64,000 nucleotides of DNA from Xenorhabdus szentirmaii DSM 16338 (GCF_002632585.1 NZ_NIBV01000001.1:1817203-1881202), one strand, 5' to 3'. Positions 37,235-45,845 are shown, numbered from the stretch's first letter. The notes: a model not told the origin generated them from the sequence alone. Numbers and translations: made by a program.

Positions 37235-37972
37235 TTACCCTTGCCGCCGTAAATTATCTTTGAACAGGTTATATTTCTGAATAAAGTGGAGTGTGGCTTC
37301 CCGAATTTTTTCCCCTTGCTGTGCGGAAATAAAGTGCCCGCCGGATATACTCACCAGTTCGAAAACTTGCTGGGTACATTCCTGCCAGCGCCAGGGGGGT
37401 TCCTGCAACAGCGGGTCTTCTGTTGAATGTATTGCCAAAAGTGGAATATCTCTGAGTGGTGCGGTATCTGACGGGCTGATGGAGTTGGCAACCCGCAGGT
37501 CGGCGGCCAGAACGTGCAAAAATTGCTCCAGCAGCAGTGGCTCTTGCTGTAGCCAGTCAGGCAACTGACCCAGTTGCGAAGCAAAGCGGACGAGTTGCTC
37601 ACTGGGACCCTGCGCAGAGTCCAGAAAAGAAAATTGTTGCCGGCAATGAATGGGATGGTTGGCTACCACGACAAGCATGATTTGCCGTGCCGGCTCGCTG
37701 GCTCGGCAATATGCTGCCATCAAATAGGCAATGTAGGCGCCCAGACTGTGCCCGAGAAAAATGATGGGTTCCCGGGGGGGCAGCAGAGCAGCAAAGTCAT
37801 CCACGATCTGTGCGGCATCATTGACCAGCGGCTCCCGGCGGCGGCGTCCGCGGCCGGGCATCTCAAACTGGATGACGTCGAAATCAGACGCGAACGTTTT
37901 CGCCAGATGGCTCAATGCCGCCGCATTCCCGCCTGCATGATGAAACATTGCCAAGTGGGGGAGATTATTCAT
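37235..37972 (-). CDS. Type II thioesterase of the halogenase operon
   Basis: A 245-residue alpha/beta hydrolase of the GrsT/TycF type, which cleaves acyl or aminoacyl groups from carrier proteins. It shows FHHAGGNAAA at the N-terminus, PGRGRRRREPL, the nucleophile motif GHSLGAYIAY, the acid in HSTEDPLL and the catalytic His in GGHFI. The Ser nucleophile points to hydrolysis, unlike SyrC, whose active Cys shuttles chlorothreonine to a downstream NRPS. It is the last gene of the operon; its ATG overlaps the exporter stop (ATGAATAA). The likely job is to release the chlorinated amino acid from the carrier as a free acid. Confidence 0.88.
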   Translation of the reverse strand: MNNLPHLAMFHHAGGNAAALSHLAKTFASDFDVIQFEMPGRGRRRREPLVNDAAQIVDDFAALLPPREPIIFLGHSLGAYIAYLMAAYCRASEPARQIMLVVVANHPIHCRQQFSFLDSAQGPSEQLVRFASQLGQLPDWLQQEPLLLEQFLHVLAADLRVANSISPSDTAPLRDIPLLAIHSTEDPLLQEPPWRWQECTQQVFELVSISGGHFISAQQGEKIREATLHFIQKYNLFKDNLRRQG

Positions 37973-38882
37973 AACGCTTTCCTTCGACTATACGTCCCAT
38001 TAGGGCGGCACATACAATGATTAACCCTCCCATTCCTTGCAGAATACCGAGTGTCTCTCCCATAATCGTCACGGCAAACATGGCGGCAAAAGCGGGTTCC
38101 AGCGACAAAATAAGGCCAACCCGGGTCGGGCTGGTCGTCTTGGCGGCATACAGTTGCATCAGAAATGCGAATGCTGTTGCCAGCAAACTGAGAAAGAGAA
38201 TATATCCCCAGACGGCGGGTGATATCTCGGGAATATATCGCAGGGCGCCGGGCTCGATGACGATAACGGATGCCAGCCCCAGCACCGCGACGGTGACCAA
38301 TTCGATCAGCGTGATGTTTATTAATGAGTAGGGCTTGCCGGCAGTTTGTCTACCGAACATAAAAATCTGGAAACCACGGATCAGGGCGGCAAGCAAAATC
38401 AGGCTGTCACCGAAGTTGAACCCGATGCTGCCGCTCGCGGAAAAACTCAGCAATCCTCCCCCGAACAGGGAAAGGAAACAGGTAAAGTACACGAATTTAC
38501 TTTGCTTGCGTTTGCCCAGCACGCGCTCGAAAAAGGGAACCAGAACCACGGACAGTGCGATAAGGAAACCGGCATTGGCCGCGGAAGTGTATTTTACCCC
38601 CAGCGTTTCAAATGTCAGGATTGCATACAGCAATATACCAAAAATCAGCCCGTTAACGATTTCACCACGCGTGATATTACGCAAGCGTATGCGCGTGCCG
38701 AGGAACATAAAGGGAACGGCCAACGCAAAGCGCAGCATCAAAAACAGCGGCACAGTGACACCCGCATGGATAATCAGCTGCATCAGGGAATAACTTGCCC
38801 CCCAGGAGAGGGCAACAGTGAGTAATCCTATATCCAGCATCCAGAGGCGGCCGCGTGACAGTGATAGTGTATCGTTAGACAT
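37965..38882 (-). CDS. EamA/DMT-family exporter
   Basis: A 305-residue inner-membrane protein with ten predicted helices in two EamA repeats (WGASYSLMQLIIHAG; AANAGFLIALSVVLVPFFERVLGKR; SLEPAFAAMFAVTIMGE). This superfamily includes RhtA and other threonine, homoserine and cysteine exporters. It overlaps both neighbours by eight bases (ATGTCTAA with the editing protein, ATGAATAA with the thioesterase), which indicates tight translational coupling. In context it probably exports the chlorinated amino acid. Substrate is inferred only. Confidence 0.87.
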   Translation of the reverse strand: MSNDTLSLSRGRLWMLDIGLLTVALSWGASYSLMQLIIHAGVTVPLFLMLRFALAVPFMFLGTRIRLRNITRGEIVNGLIFGILLYAILTFETLGVKYTSAANAGFLIALSVVLVPFFERVLGKRKQSKFVYFTCFLSLFGGGLLSFSASGSIGFNFGDSLILLAALIRGFQIFMFGRQTAGKPYSLINITLIELVTVAVLGLASVIVIEPGALRYIPEISPAVWGYILFLSLLATAFAFLMQLYAAKTTSPTRVGLILSLEPAFAAMFAVTIMGETLGILQGMGGLIIVCAALMGRIVEGKRYE

Positions 38883-39555
38883 GGGTATCCTTTAATGCAA
38901 TATGCTCAGCATCGTAGCTGATGCGTAGCGTACCTTTTTTAAACTTGATCGCTTTAATAGAAAACATGCTGATTTTGCTGAGATTGTCGGTGTGCGTTCC
39001 TGCGCAAGGCATTGGTTCAGTTCCTTCGATCAGGCACAGCCGTATCCCATCTTCATACCAAGTCGTTATCGATGCGCCATTGCATAACCGAGTACGGATA
39101 ATTTCTTCGATTTCCTCCGGCTGCAAGCGATCAGGCTGCACGGCGGAAGAGTCAGAGGCGGTGAATTCAACGCGTGACTCGCCGGGAAAATGATGGCCGC
39201 GTATAGCCATCCAACCGAAACGGCGCATCTCCCAGTTCAACAAATGGCCCGCCGTGTGCAACGCAGCATGGTGGGTACGATCATCCTTTGAAAGAACTGA
39301 GATGACTTTGGTTTCCCCGGACAGAGAAAAAGGAGATACCGGATAGAGTGCCACCAAGCCTGACTCCTGTTTTCTGACGGTGACAGGGATATCGTTAACC
39401 CAACCGCGGTCTGCGGGTTGCCCGCCTCCCTGGGGGTGAAAGATATTTTCCCTCAGGGCAATCCATTGCCCCCATTCATCGGCGCCGTGGGCGATAACAT
39501 CGCTTATTGCGTTGAAATGATATGTATCCTCTAGGTAATGCTGGATCTGACGCAT
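38875..39555 (-). CDS. AlaX-type aminoacyl-tRNA editing protein
   Basis: A 226-residue free-standing editing domain related to those of AlaRS and ThrRS. Such proteins hydrolyse wrongly charged aminoacyl-tRNA. It has the N-terminal NIFHPQGGGQPADRGW segment of AlaX, the zinc HxxxH in ALHTAGHLL and the CxxxH in MPCAGTHTDN, so the metal site is complete. AGGAAA precedes the ATG by about eight bases, and the gene is 11 bp after the halogenase. In an operon predicted to make chlorothreonine, a threonine analogue that ThrRS could load on tRNA, trans-editing would be a self-protection device. That role is inference; the family assignment is firm. Confidence 0.88.
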   Translation of the reverse strand: MRQIQHYLEDTYHFNAISDVIAHGADEWGQWIALRENIFHPQGGGQPADRGWVNDIPVTVRKQESGLVALYPVSPFSLSGETKVISVLSKDDRTHHAALHTAGHLLNWEMRRFGWMAIRGHHFPGESRVEFTASDSSAVQPDRLQPEEIEEIIRTRLCNGASITTWYEDGIRLCLIEGTEPMPCAGTHTDNLSKISMFSIKAIKFKKGTLRISYDAEHIALKDTHV

Positions 39556-39566
39556 CGTAAACTTTC

Positions 39567-40514
39567 CTATAGCTGGGACGACAAGGTGGCAAAGGGATGA
39601 CCGAGCAGGTTATGCGAGGCTATCCGGTTGTTGGTGTTACGGCTCTGACCTGCCACAATGACACAGCCGAATTTATCCAGCGGAATGTTTCCGCCATACT
39701 CATATACATGATCGGTGTTGGGGTAGATATCGACATAACTGGGTGCGTAACGGGTAGCAAACCCCATTCGGTAAAGCTTATCGGATATATTGGGGTAGGA
39801 GGCATGCATCAGCGTTGACCAAAAAATGACGCACTGTCCCGCTTTCATTTCTAAGGGAACTGACTGACTCTCATCCGGCTTCCAGTTTGGATCGATTTGC
39901 AGATCCCGGTAGTCATAGCCAAAAAAGCCGCGGCTCTTACCGCCCTTGTCTATTTTGTTGATAATGTCACTCTGATACGCCATCGATTTTTTTTCATCGT
40001 AATTCATTTTGTTGTGCGTGCCGGGGATGATTTCCAGACAGCCATTTTCGATGGTGGCATCAGTAAACGCCGTCCAGACGGTCAATGTGCCCTTGCCGAA
40101 TGTCTCTTCTGTTTCACCAGGCCACAAGATTTGCGGTTTGCCACTGGCGTTGGCGAACGTGTCGGCCTGATGCCAGTCAGTTCCTTCATCTCCGGGATAT
40201 TTGGGGAAGAACTCCGTGCGCCAGCACAGAACGTCATCACCAAGAATATCGGAAACCGGAGCGACAACACGCGGGTTAGTGATGTGCTGGCTGAGTAGCT
40301 GAATATCCAGATGACGATCGTAATTCGAGATATTGGTTGCTGCACCATAGGAGTCTGAAGGGTATGCAGCATGGGTGCGATCAGGTAATTTTCTGCGGAT
40401 CTTATTCCACATTTCCGCCATCTCTTCCGGAGAATAAATGGTGATGGGGCCGATATAACCATTTTGATGAAAACTTGCTAATTGCTGTTCAGTCAGATGA
40501 ATTTCTTTTGTCAT
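39567..40514 (-). CDS. SyrB2-like Fe(II)/2-oxoglutarate halogenase
   Basis: A 315-residue PhyH-superfamily enzyme closely matching SyrB2 of Pseudomonas syringae (310 aa), which chlorinates the methyl group of carrier-bound L-threonine. The diagnostic metal site is [15 protein letters not shown]: His-x-Ala, where hydroxylases have His-x-Asp/Glu, leaving room for chloride. The second iron His is in [11 protein letters not shown] and the oxoglutarate Arg in [29 protein letters not shown] and [11 protein letters not shown] are also shared. The start at 40514 ([11 protein letters not shown]) aligns with SyrB2. It follows the carrier-protein gene and precedes the editing gene. Chlorination of threonyl-carrier is the expected reaction. 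Confidence 0.93.
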   Translation of the reverse strand: MTKEIHLTEQQLASFHQNGYIGPITIYSPEEMAEMWNKIRRKLPDRTHAAYPSDSYGAATNISNYDRHLDIQLLSQHITNPRVVAPVSDILGDDVLCWRTEFFPKYPGDEGTDWHQADTFANASGKPQILWPGETEETFGKGTLTVWTAFTDATIENGCLEIIPGTHNKMNYDEKKSMAYQSDIINKIDKGGKSRGFFGYDYRDLQIDPNWKPDESQSVPLEMKAGQCVIFWSTLMHASYPNISDKLYRMGFATRYAPSYVDIYPNTDHVYEYGGNIPLDKFGCVIVAGQSRNTNNRIASHNLLGHPFATLSSQL

Positions 40515-40570
40515 GATGAAACCCTTATTGTGGATAAACTTTATCGTGCACAAAATTTACTGTGCACAAA

Positions 40571-40816
40571 TTAATGGGCGGCAATGAATGCTTCGGTCAG
40601 GGTAGCGTTATAGAGTCGCTCCATTGAGAGCGTCAGACCATATTGATTCTGAATACGTTCATTAAGCGAAATGGCGATCATGGAATGCCCGCCGACATCA
40701 AGAAAGTTATCACCGGCGGCAACCGGTCTTTCTAATAGGGATTCCATCCACGAGATATATTCTTTTAATGCTTGTGCTTTTATCTCTTCTTTCGTGTAAT
40801 TATTAGTACTTGTCAT
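40571..40816 (-). CDS. Stand-alone peptidyl carrier protein
   Basis: An 81-residue thiolation domain. The phosphopantetheine Ser is in FLDVGGHSMIAISL. In SyrB1 the adenylation and carrier domains are fused; here they are separate, with only nine bases between the adenylation stop and this ATG. The ribosome site GGAG overlaps the end of the adenylation gene. It should hold threonine as a thioester during chlorination by the next enzyme. A phosphopantetheinyl transferase must come from elsewhere. Confidence 0.92.
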   Translation of the reverse strand: MTSTNNYTKEEIKAQALKEYISWMESLLERPVAAGDNFLDVGGHSMIAISLNERIQNQYGLTLSMERLYNATLTEAFIAAH

Positions 40817-40825
40817 GATTGTGAT

Positions 40826-42361
40826 TCACTCCAGTGAAAGTCTGAGGTTTTGTTTATCAATCTTTCCATTAATCGTTTTTGGCATAATGTCGAGCCTACG
40901 GTAACGCATGGGACGCATATAAACCGGTAAGGTTTCTTTCGCCAACTCTCTGAGCTGCTCAATAACATTTTTCTCTTTATCGAGTTTATCGGGAGAGGTG
41001 AAACAACAAACCAGATGATGACCATGCGTTACAGAATGTGAGGCGATAACAGAGATATCACTGATGGCTTCATGTCGGGCGAGGATAGATTCGATTTCGC
41101 CGGTTTCGATACGGTAACCGTTTATCTTGACCTGCTGATCGCAGCGGCCCAGGTAGACCAGTTTGCCGGCGGCATTATGTCGCACGATATCACCAGTGCA
41201 GTAATAGCGGTAAAAGACGTTGTCGCTTTCATGACGGACAAATTTTCCGTTGGCTTCATTGTCCTGATTCAAATACCCGGGGGTCACTTGCGGACCGGAA
41301 AGCAGTAGTTCCCCACTTTCTTTCTGCCCGTTGTCCTTGTCGAGCGGACGGATAAGATAACGAAATCCGGGCAGTAGCCGGCCGATAACAGATTCGGCTT
41401 GTTTGAGATCGTTTTCATTAATGATATGCCAGCTGGAATGCACGGTTGTTTCCGTGATGCCGTACATATTGACCAGACGCGGGGATGTCAGCCCGAAATA
41501 TTTCTGCCATTGCGTCAGCGTTTGGAAGTTAAGCCGCTCACCACCGAAAATAATGAAGCGCAGTGATAGCATTTCTGCCGGAAAGCGACAAAGCCAGTGG
41601 GCATTAACAGAGAAAGCGCTTGGTGTTTGGTTAAGCAAAGTAATGTTCCGGTCATGAATCAACTGTGTAAGTTTTGCCGGCATCAAGCGGGTTTCATCAT
41701 CGGGAATAACCAGCCTGCCTCCATAAGCCAACACGGACCAGATTTCCCAAACAGAGAAATCGAAAGCGTAAGAGTGGTACAGCAAAGTTGCGTCGTGTTC
41801 GTTAAAACGAAAGAGGGATTCTGTTGCCAGGAATAATGCACGCAGATTGGCATGAGTAATGGGAACCCCTTTCGGGCGCCCGGTGGTTCCTGAAGTATAA
41901 ATTATGTAGGCCACTCCATCAGGCAAGGCGGCGTTAAGAAACTCTGTGGCAGGCGTGTCCAGCATTTGGTGAATATCACTGGCGGGACAATCAGGAAAGG
42001 AGGAGGTCCCGTTTTCATTAATGATAAGTTTTGGTCGGGCATCATCCAGAATCAGACTGTTTCGCTCTTTGGGGGCATTACGATCCAGAGGAATATAAGC
42101 CGCGCCAATATATTGAATTGCCAGCAGGGAAGCGATGAGTTCAGCTTTGGGAGGCAACATGACTGCGATCCTGTCACCCGAACGGGCCCCAGCGTTATGT
42201 AAGGCCTGAGCAATTCTCATTATCCACTCTTTGAGCTTACGATAACTAATCTCTTGATGTGCATCGCTAACAGCGATGCGTGTGGGAAACCGCTCTGCTG
42301 CCATTAGGAAAAGGTGTAGCTGGGTAAGTGAACCTTGTATAGCTGACTGTATTTCTCTCAT
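40826..42361 (-). CDS. Threonine-specific NRPS adenylation protein
   Basis: A 511-residue stand-alone adenylation domain that activates an amino acid as its AMP ester. Core motifs are present: YIIYTSGTTGRPKGVP (A3), GGERLN (A5 region), NMYGITETTVH (A5), YCTGDIVRH (A7), GRCDQQVKINGYRIE (A8) and NGKIDK (A10). Reading the ten specificity positions by hand against GrsA gives D-F-W (DFSVW), N (LLNQTPS), I and G (FIIFGGE), M (NMYG), V-H (TTVH) and K (NGKID): DFWNIGMVHK, the classic threonine code. This fits a substrate-loading role for the adjacent SyrB2-like enzyme. It is the first gene of the operon, with GGAA six bases before the ATG. Confidence 0.92.
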   Translation of the reverse strand: MREIQSAIQGSLTQLHLFLMAAERFPTRIAVSDAHQEISYRKLKEWIMRIAQALHNAGARSGDRIAVMLPPKAELIASLLAIQYIGAAYIPLDRNAPKERNSLILDDARPKLIINENGTSSFPDCPASDIHQMLDTPATEFLNAALPDGVAYIIYTSGTTGRPKGVPITHANLRALFLATESLFRFNEHDATLLYHSYAFDFSVWEIWSVLAYGGRLVIPDDETRLMPAKLTQLIHDRNITLLNQTPSAFSVNAHWLCRFPAEMLSLRFIIFGGERLNFQTLTQWQKYFGLTSPRLVNMYGITETTVHSSWHIINENDLKQAESVIGRLLPGFRYLIRPLDKDNGQKESGELLLSGPQVTPGYLNQDNEANGKFVRHESDNVFYRYYCTGDIVRHNAAGKLVYLGRCDQQVKINGYRIETGEIESILARHEAISDISVIASHSVTHGHHLVCCFTSPDKLDKEKNVIEQLRELAKETLPVYMRPMRYRRLDIMPKTINGKIDKQNLRLSLE

Positions 42362-42665
42362 ATCAGTTCCATTGTTCTCTATAAGATCGCATTAGACACT
42401 CAAAACGAACAAGTGTTTTTTTATTTATTAAGTCAATGTTAATGATTTGTCCAATCAAAAAATAGGGCAATTTCTTGATGTACATCGCTGACAGCAATGC
42501 GTGCGGGCAACTGAGCTGGCGTTGTCAGGATAAGGTTCAGTCGGCTAAGTGACCCTTGTGTCGCTGACGGCATTTTTCTCATATCAGGCTCCGCTGTTCT
42601 CTATAAAACCACATTAGACCATAAAAACGAACAAATGTTTTTTATTTATTAAACAAATATTAATT
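42238..42665. repeat. Diverged tandem duplication of the halogenase-operon leader
   Basis: About 190 bp at 42238-42430 recurs at 42468-42660, with many substitutions, in the same orientation. The copy nearest the operon holds the functional start. The duplicated part includes the presumed promoter, so two promoters may exist in series. Confidence 0.7.
42439..42582 (-). pseudogene. Truncated duplicate of the adenylation gene 5' end
   Basis: A 47-codon frame reading MRKMPSATQGSLSRLNLIL and later ARIAVSDVHQEI parallels the true adenylation N-terminus (MREIQSAIQGSLTQLHLFL, RIAVSDAHQEI), then diverges and stops. The DNA upstream of both starts is also similar (GTTCTCTATAA, CATTAGAC, AAAACGAACAA, TTTTTTATTTATTAA). 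It is a partial tandem copy covering the leader and first 37 or so codons. Confidence 0.8.
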
Positions 42666-42977
42666 GTTTGTCTAGATAAAAATGAGGAAAAAAGCATGCG
42701 TGGAGTCGCTGGAAGATCGGTTAATCATCCGGGATGGGCGATATTATTGTGTACAGTTTGTTATCGGCAAGGCAGGGTGCTGTTCAATAATCAACTTGGT
42801 GTGGTCAGGACTATCAAACGGCGCGACAGAATGTTGGGATTGAATACTTTGAATTGAATACTCGGAATTGAATGCTTGAGAGAATTTGAACAATGTCGCT
42901 CAATGATAAAAAATAGTCACATGGCTGGCCATGTGACTGATATGAATTCAAATCTTTAATAAGAGGAAAAATTTATA
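42583..42977. other. Region upstream of the halogenase operon
   Basis: It holds the outer copy of the duplicated leader (to about 42660), then AT-rich DNA with two short similar phrases (TTGAATACTTTGAATTG and TTGAATACTCGGAATTG near 42840-42865). A TGGCTGGCCATG inverted pair near 42921-42936 (GTCACATGGC / GCCATGTGAC) forms a hairpin that may end the tautomerase transcript. No gene is seen. Confidence 0.5.
42921..42940. terminator. Hairpin downstream of the tautomerase gene
   Basis: GTCACATGGC followed by GCCATGTGAC with almost no loop forms a perfect cruciform-type repeat near 42915-42938. A-rich DNA (AATGATAAAAAATA) lies to its left, giving a T-run on the minus strand. Exact ends are approximate. 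Confidence 0.45.
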
Positions 42978-43175
42978 TTATTTTTTTCTCAATTCTGTTA
43001 CGGGAACGCCACCGATCCCCCAGTTATCTGTTTCGACTTCATCAATGACAACAATTGTTGTCTTAGGGTTTTTATTTAAAACATCCACTAATAGCTGTGT
43101 TGCACCTTCCATTAATCTTTTCTTCTGTTCAGCGGTGACACCTTCATTGGTTATTTTTATATTAACGTATGGCAT
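42978..43175 (-). CDS. 4-oxalocrotonate tautomerase family protein
   Basis: A 65-residue tautomerase-superfamily protein that begins MPYVNIKITNEG; the catalytic Pro1 appears after Met removal. Length and beta-alpha-beta pattern fit the 4-OT group (hexamers of about 62 residues). Substrate is unknown; members act on enol/keto acids or dehalogenate small molecules. It is a single gene, 250 bp downstream of the FAD-binding protein gene on the same strand and upstream of the halogenase operon. A dehalogenating function here would be interesting but is unsupported. Confidence 0.85.
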   Translation of the reverse strand: MPYVNIKITNEGVTAEQKKRLMEGATQLLVDVLNKNPKTTIVVIDEVETDNWGIGGVPVTELRKK

Positions 43176-43425
43176 GGCATTATCTCCGTTTTTAAGTTAA
43201 TTTCATGATATAAAAATAGCTATTGATGTTGGGAAAAACCGTGTTTTTAAATTCTGGAAACCACAATAGCAACGCTTATAATAATTTTCAATACATGGTT
43301 TCGCATTGAATTAATCATTGTGAATATAATTCAATAAATCTAATTGCATGAACATAGCCAATGCTTTCTGACGAGATACCCATAAATATTAAAATCTGAC
43401 ATCCCCATCTTACATTGATAAATAT

Positions 43426-45288
43426 TTATGCACTTGCATATTCTTCATATTCATGAGCAATGGATTCCTTTATTTTTCCATACATTTCAATAACAATATT
43501 ACCGGCATCCCTGATTGCTCGTGAGTTCACAAAAGGCCTTGGCAATACATAAGTATAGAAATTAGGCCCTTCGGCAATATTACCCAAAGCCCAGATATTG
43601 TCTATGCTTGTACCATTTTGTGTAATCGGATGCATTTTATTATCAATATCGATACCGCCGCAATGGTAATTTCCATTTATGAATGGTCGGATCATGCCTT
43701 GGTTATTTAAATTATATATTAAAGCGGAATCATCAGAGCAGGGTGAAAAACCATCCAGTCTGGCCTTGATAAGTACATCAGCCTTTATAATGCTCACTTC
43801 TTTTTCGAATTGTGTATGAATCTCAAAACAACCTTCTTGTTCATTTAATATAATTTGAGAAGAAGGCCCGCCAGCTAATTTTATCACCCCTGATTCCATC
43901 AATGACATCAACTGCTGATTTCTTTCTTTTGGTGGCCCAACCGCAATTCTGTTCATGATAGGGCAATAATGTTCAATAAAGTGTTTATGTGATTCAGGCA
44001 ATAACCCACCGAAATCTATGGCATCCCGTAAAATATCTCTTATGTCTCTGATGACATCTGTTGCCGCCTTAACGGCTCCCTTGACATTGCCTTTTTCTGC
44101 TTCTTTGATATCTTCATTTAAGTAATTAAGAAACCAAGAGGTGTAACCGCTCAATGATGAAAATGTTTTTCCCTTATTGGGCGAAAATAAATACTTGATA
44201 TATTTTTCGTCTTCGGCACTTATTTCATAAGAATCAACGTCTAACCAGTGACCTTCCAGCGTGCTTCTATAAACATAACACATCTCTTTGAACAACAAAG
44301 GAAAGAGCTGTTTTTCAAAATCTATTTTTATTTGCCCATTTTTAAGATTATCTGTTTTTATTCTCTTTATGGCTTGGTCTGTAAAAAAGGAAGGCTGGTA
44401 TTGTCCCCCGACGCCTTTTTGATTAAGGGCACGCCCACTAAAAGGAAGGACCTCTCTTGAGTGAATGAAAATGGAGGGTTCATCACCGCTGGGCTTATAC
44501 ATATGATTTCCATTTTCTTGATAAAACTGTCCGTTTCTTCCTTGCGTCAAGTGAGAAATAACATCATATGCAGTTAAGCCAATCCCTTGTATTAATACTC
44601 GGGCTTCAGATGAGATTCCGGTTAATTTAGTGATAGGGTAAGGCTTATCGATATAGTTTAATTTGGGGTTTTTAGAACGAGCTGAATTCACAAATTGTTT
44701 AATTTGATAATCTTTCATTGAAGGCAAATTCTTGCCATGTCCAGTGGTTAAAAATACAAAATCAGCAACCAGCTCAGAACCACTTTCCAGATCAATTTTT
44801 ATTTTCTTATCTTTTTTTAGCGTTAAATTGGTCACTTTGCTTTTGGAATGCGTTATTTTTATGTTTTTATTACAATGTGTTACAAGGTAATGATATGTCC
44901 AGGAAAGGTATTTTCCTAATAGGGCGCGGGGCAAATAATCATTGGGCGCTATCGGTGTGCCTTTATCCTTTACTTTTAAATAACGCCCGTCAACATGACG
45001 GTATCCCTGTTCCTGAACCCAATCATAAAAACTGGGCCCTAAAATCATCGGTTCAGCGGGGGTGATTGTATGATCACCAAACATCGTTATTTGACAGGCG
45101 ACGGTATTCACCAACAAGTGTTCAGGTTGTTCTATGTCATGAACGCCAGTGCCGATATGATTGGGTTCAATTAAGATGATTTCAATATTTTCATTTTCGA
45201 GATATTTTTGGTGAAGCGTGATAATGCGCTCTAAAATATTTAATCCTCTTGGACCTAATCCAATAATGGCAAGTTTTTTATCAGACAT
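43426..45288 (-). CDS. FAD/NAD(P)-binding protein (NAD_binding_9 type)
   Basis: A 620-residue flavoprotein-like protein with the N-terminal dinucleotide motif AIIGLGPRGLNILERI (GxGxxG variant with Pro), the IEPNHIGTGVHD acid end, and a second site near FVFLTTGHGKN. The family is often annotated as FAD-NAD(P)-binding protein or adenylate-cyclase-associated oxidoreductase of unknown substrate; relatives occur in secondary-metabolite clusters. A C-terminal WALGNIAEGPNFYTYVLPRP stretch resembles flavoprotein closing motifs. It is a single gene with the ATG at 45288 and AGGA shortly upstream. Redox tailoring of a small molecule is plausible. GC is low (about 37%), suggesting transfer. Confidence 0.8.
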   Translation of the reverse strand: MSDKKLAIIGLGPRGLNILERIITLHQKYLENENIEIILIEPNHIGTGVHDIEQPEHLLVNTVACQITMFGDHTITPAEPMILGPSFYDWVQEQGYRHVDGRYLKVKDKGTPIAPNDYLPRALLGKYLSWTYHYLVTHCNKNIKITHSKSKVTNLTLKKDKKIKIDLESGSELVADFVFLTTGHGKNLPSMKDYQIKQFVNSARSKNPKLNYIDKPYPITKLTGISSEARVLIQGIGLTAYDVISHLTQGRNGQFYQENGNHMYKPSGDEPSIFIHSREVLPFSGRALNQKGVGGQYQPSFFTDQAIKRIKTDNLKNGQIKIDFEKQLFPLLFKEMCYVYRSTLEGHWLDVDSYEISAEDEKYIKYLFSPNKGKTFSSLSGYTSWFLNYLNEDIKEAEKGNVKGAVKAATDVIRDIRDILRDAIDFGGLLPESHKHFIEHYCPIMNRIAVGPPKERNQQLMSLMESGVIKLAGGPSSQIILNEQEGCFEIHTQFEKEVSIIKADVLIKARLDGFSPCSDDSALIYNLNNQGMIRPFINGNYHCGGIDIDNKMHPITQNGTSIDNIWALGNIAEGPNFYTYVLPRPFVNSRAIRDAGNIVIEMYGKIKESIAHEYEEYASA

Positions 45289-45406
45289 GATTTTCCTCGA
45301 AAAATATAATATTACTTTTTCTTATAAAGAGTTAATGTTTATATATCATCAGAGATAAATAATCCTGTTATCGAACAGCCAGTACGATAAAAAGATTCAT
45401 CATCAT

Positions 45407-45622
45407 TTAGGTTGGTTTATGAAAAATAAAAGTGGTTGTGAAATAAAGATATTTTAAAGTGCCTGTCCTTTTATATATGAATGTTAAAAATGATAATACA
45501 CATAAAATATAGCGGGCGTAATTAAAGCCAGAAGCAGATGAGGTTTGTTCAAAACTTAATGCAGGTTCATCAACCATAATCAGTGGCGGGGAGATATCTT
45601 TTAAAGAAGGCAATTTATTCAA
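45407..45622 (-). CDS. Small hypothetical protein upstream of the flavoprotein gene
   Basis: A possible 71-residue product beginning with TTG (NKLPSLKDISPPLIMVDEP), with a hydrophobic segment (ARYILCVLSFLTFIY) in its middle and a basic tail. AAGG lies about ten bases before the start. I recognise no family. The first half has normal codon usage; the second looks like AT-rich filler. It could be a peptide, a truncated gene or chance. Confidence 0.3.
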   Translation of the reverse strand: MNKLPSLKDISPPLIMVDEPALSFEQTSSASGFNYARYILCVLSFLTFIYKRTGTLKYLYFTTTFIFHKPT

Positions 45623-45845
45623 TTTATTGTGACCTTGTTTACTTTTAATGACTAAAGTTAGCTATCAAATTATGATTTGGATTAAATAATAATTATTTGC
45701 ATCGACATGTCAATAAAAAACATCCGATATAAAAACTAACCTTAAGTTATAATTACAATTTAATTTAAATGATTAATTAATTATTTTATTAAATATTTTT
45801 TTACCTTGAAATTACTAGATAGATACCGATTTTGTTCTGATTTTT

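Noticed and set aside
38335-38825. Plus-strand frames of 150 codons or more opposite the EamA exporter
   Set aside because: The minus-strand frame has clear membrane helices and 8-base overlaps with both neighbours; the plus-strand frames are antisense openness.
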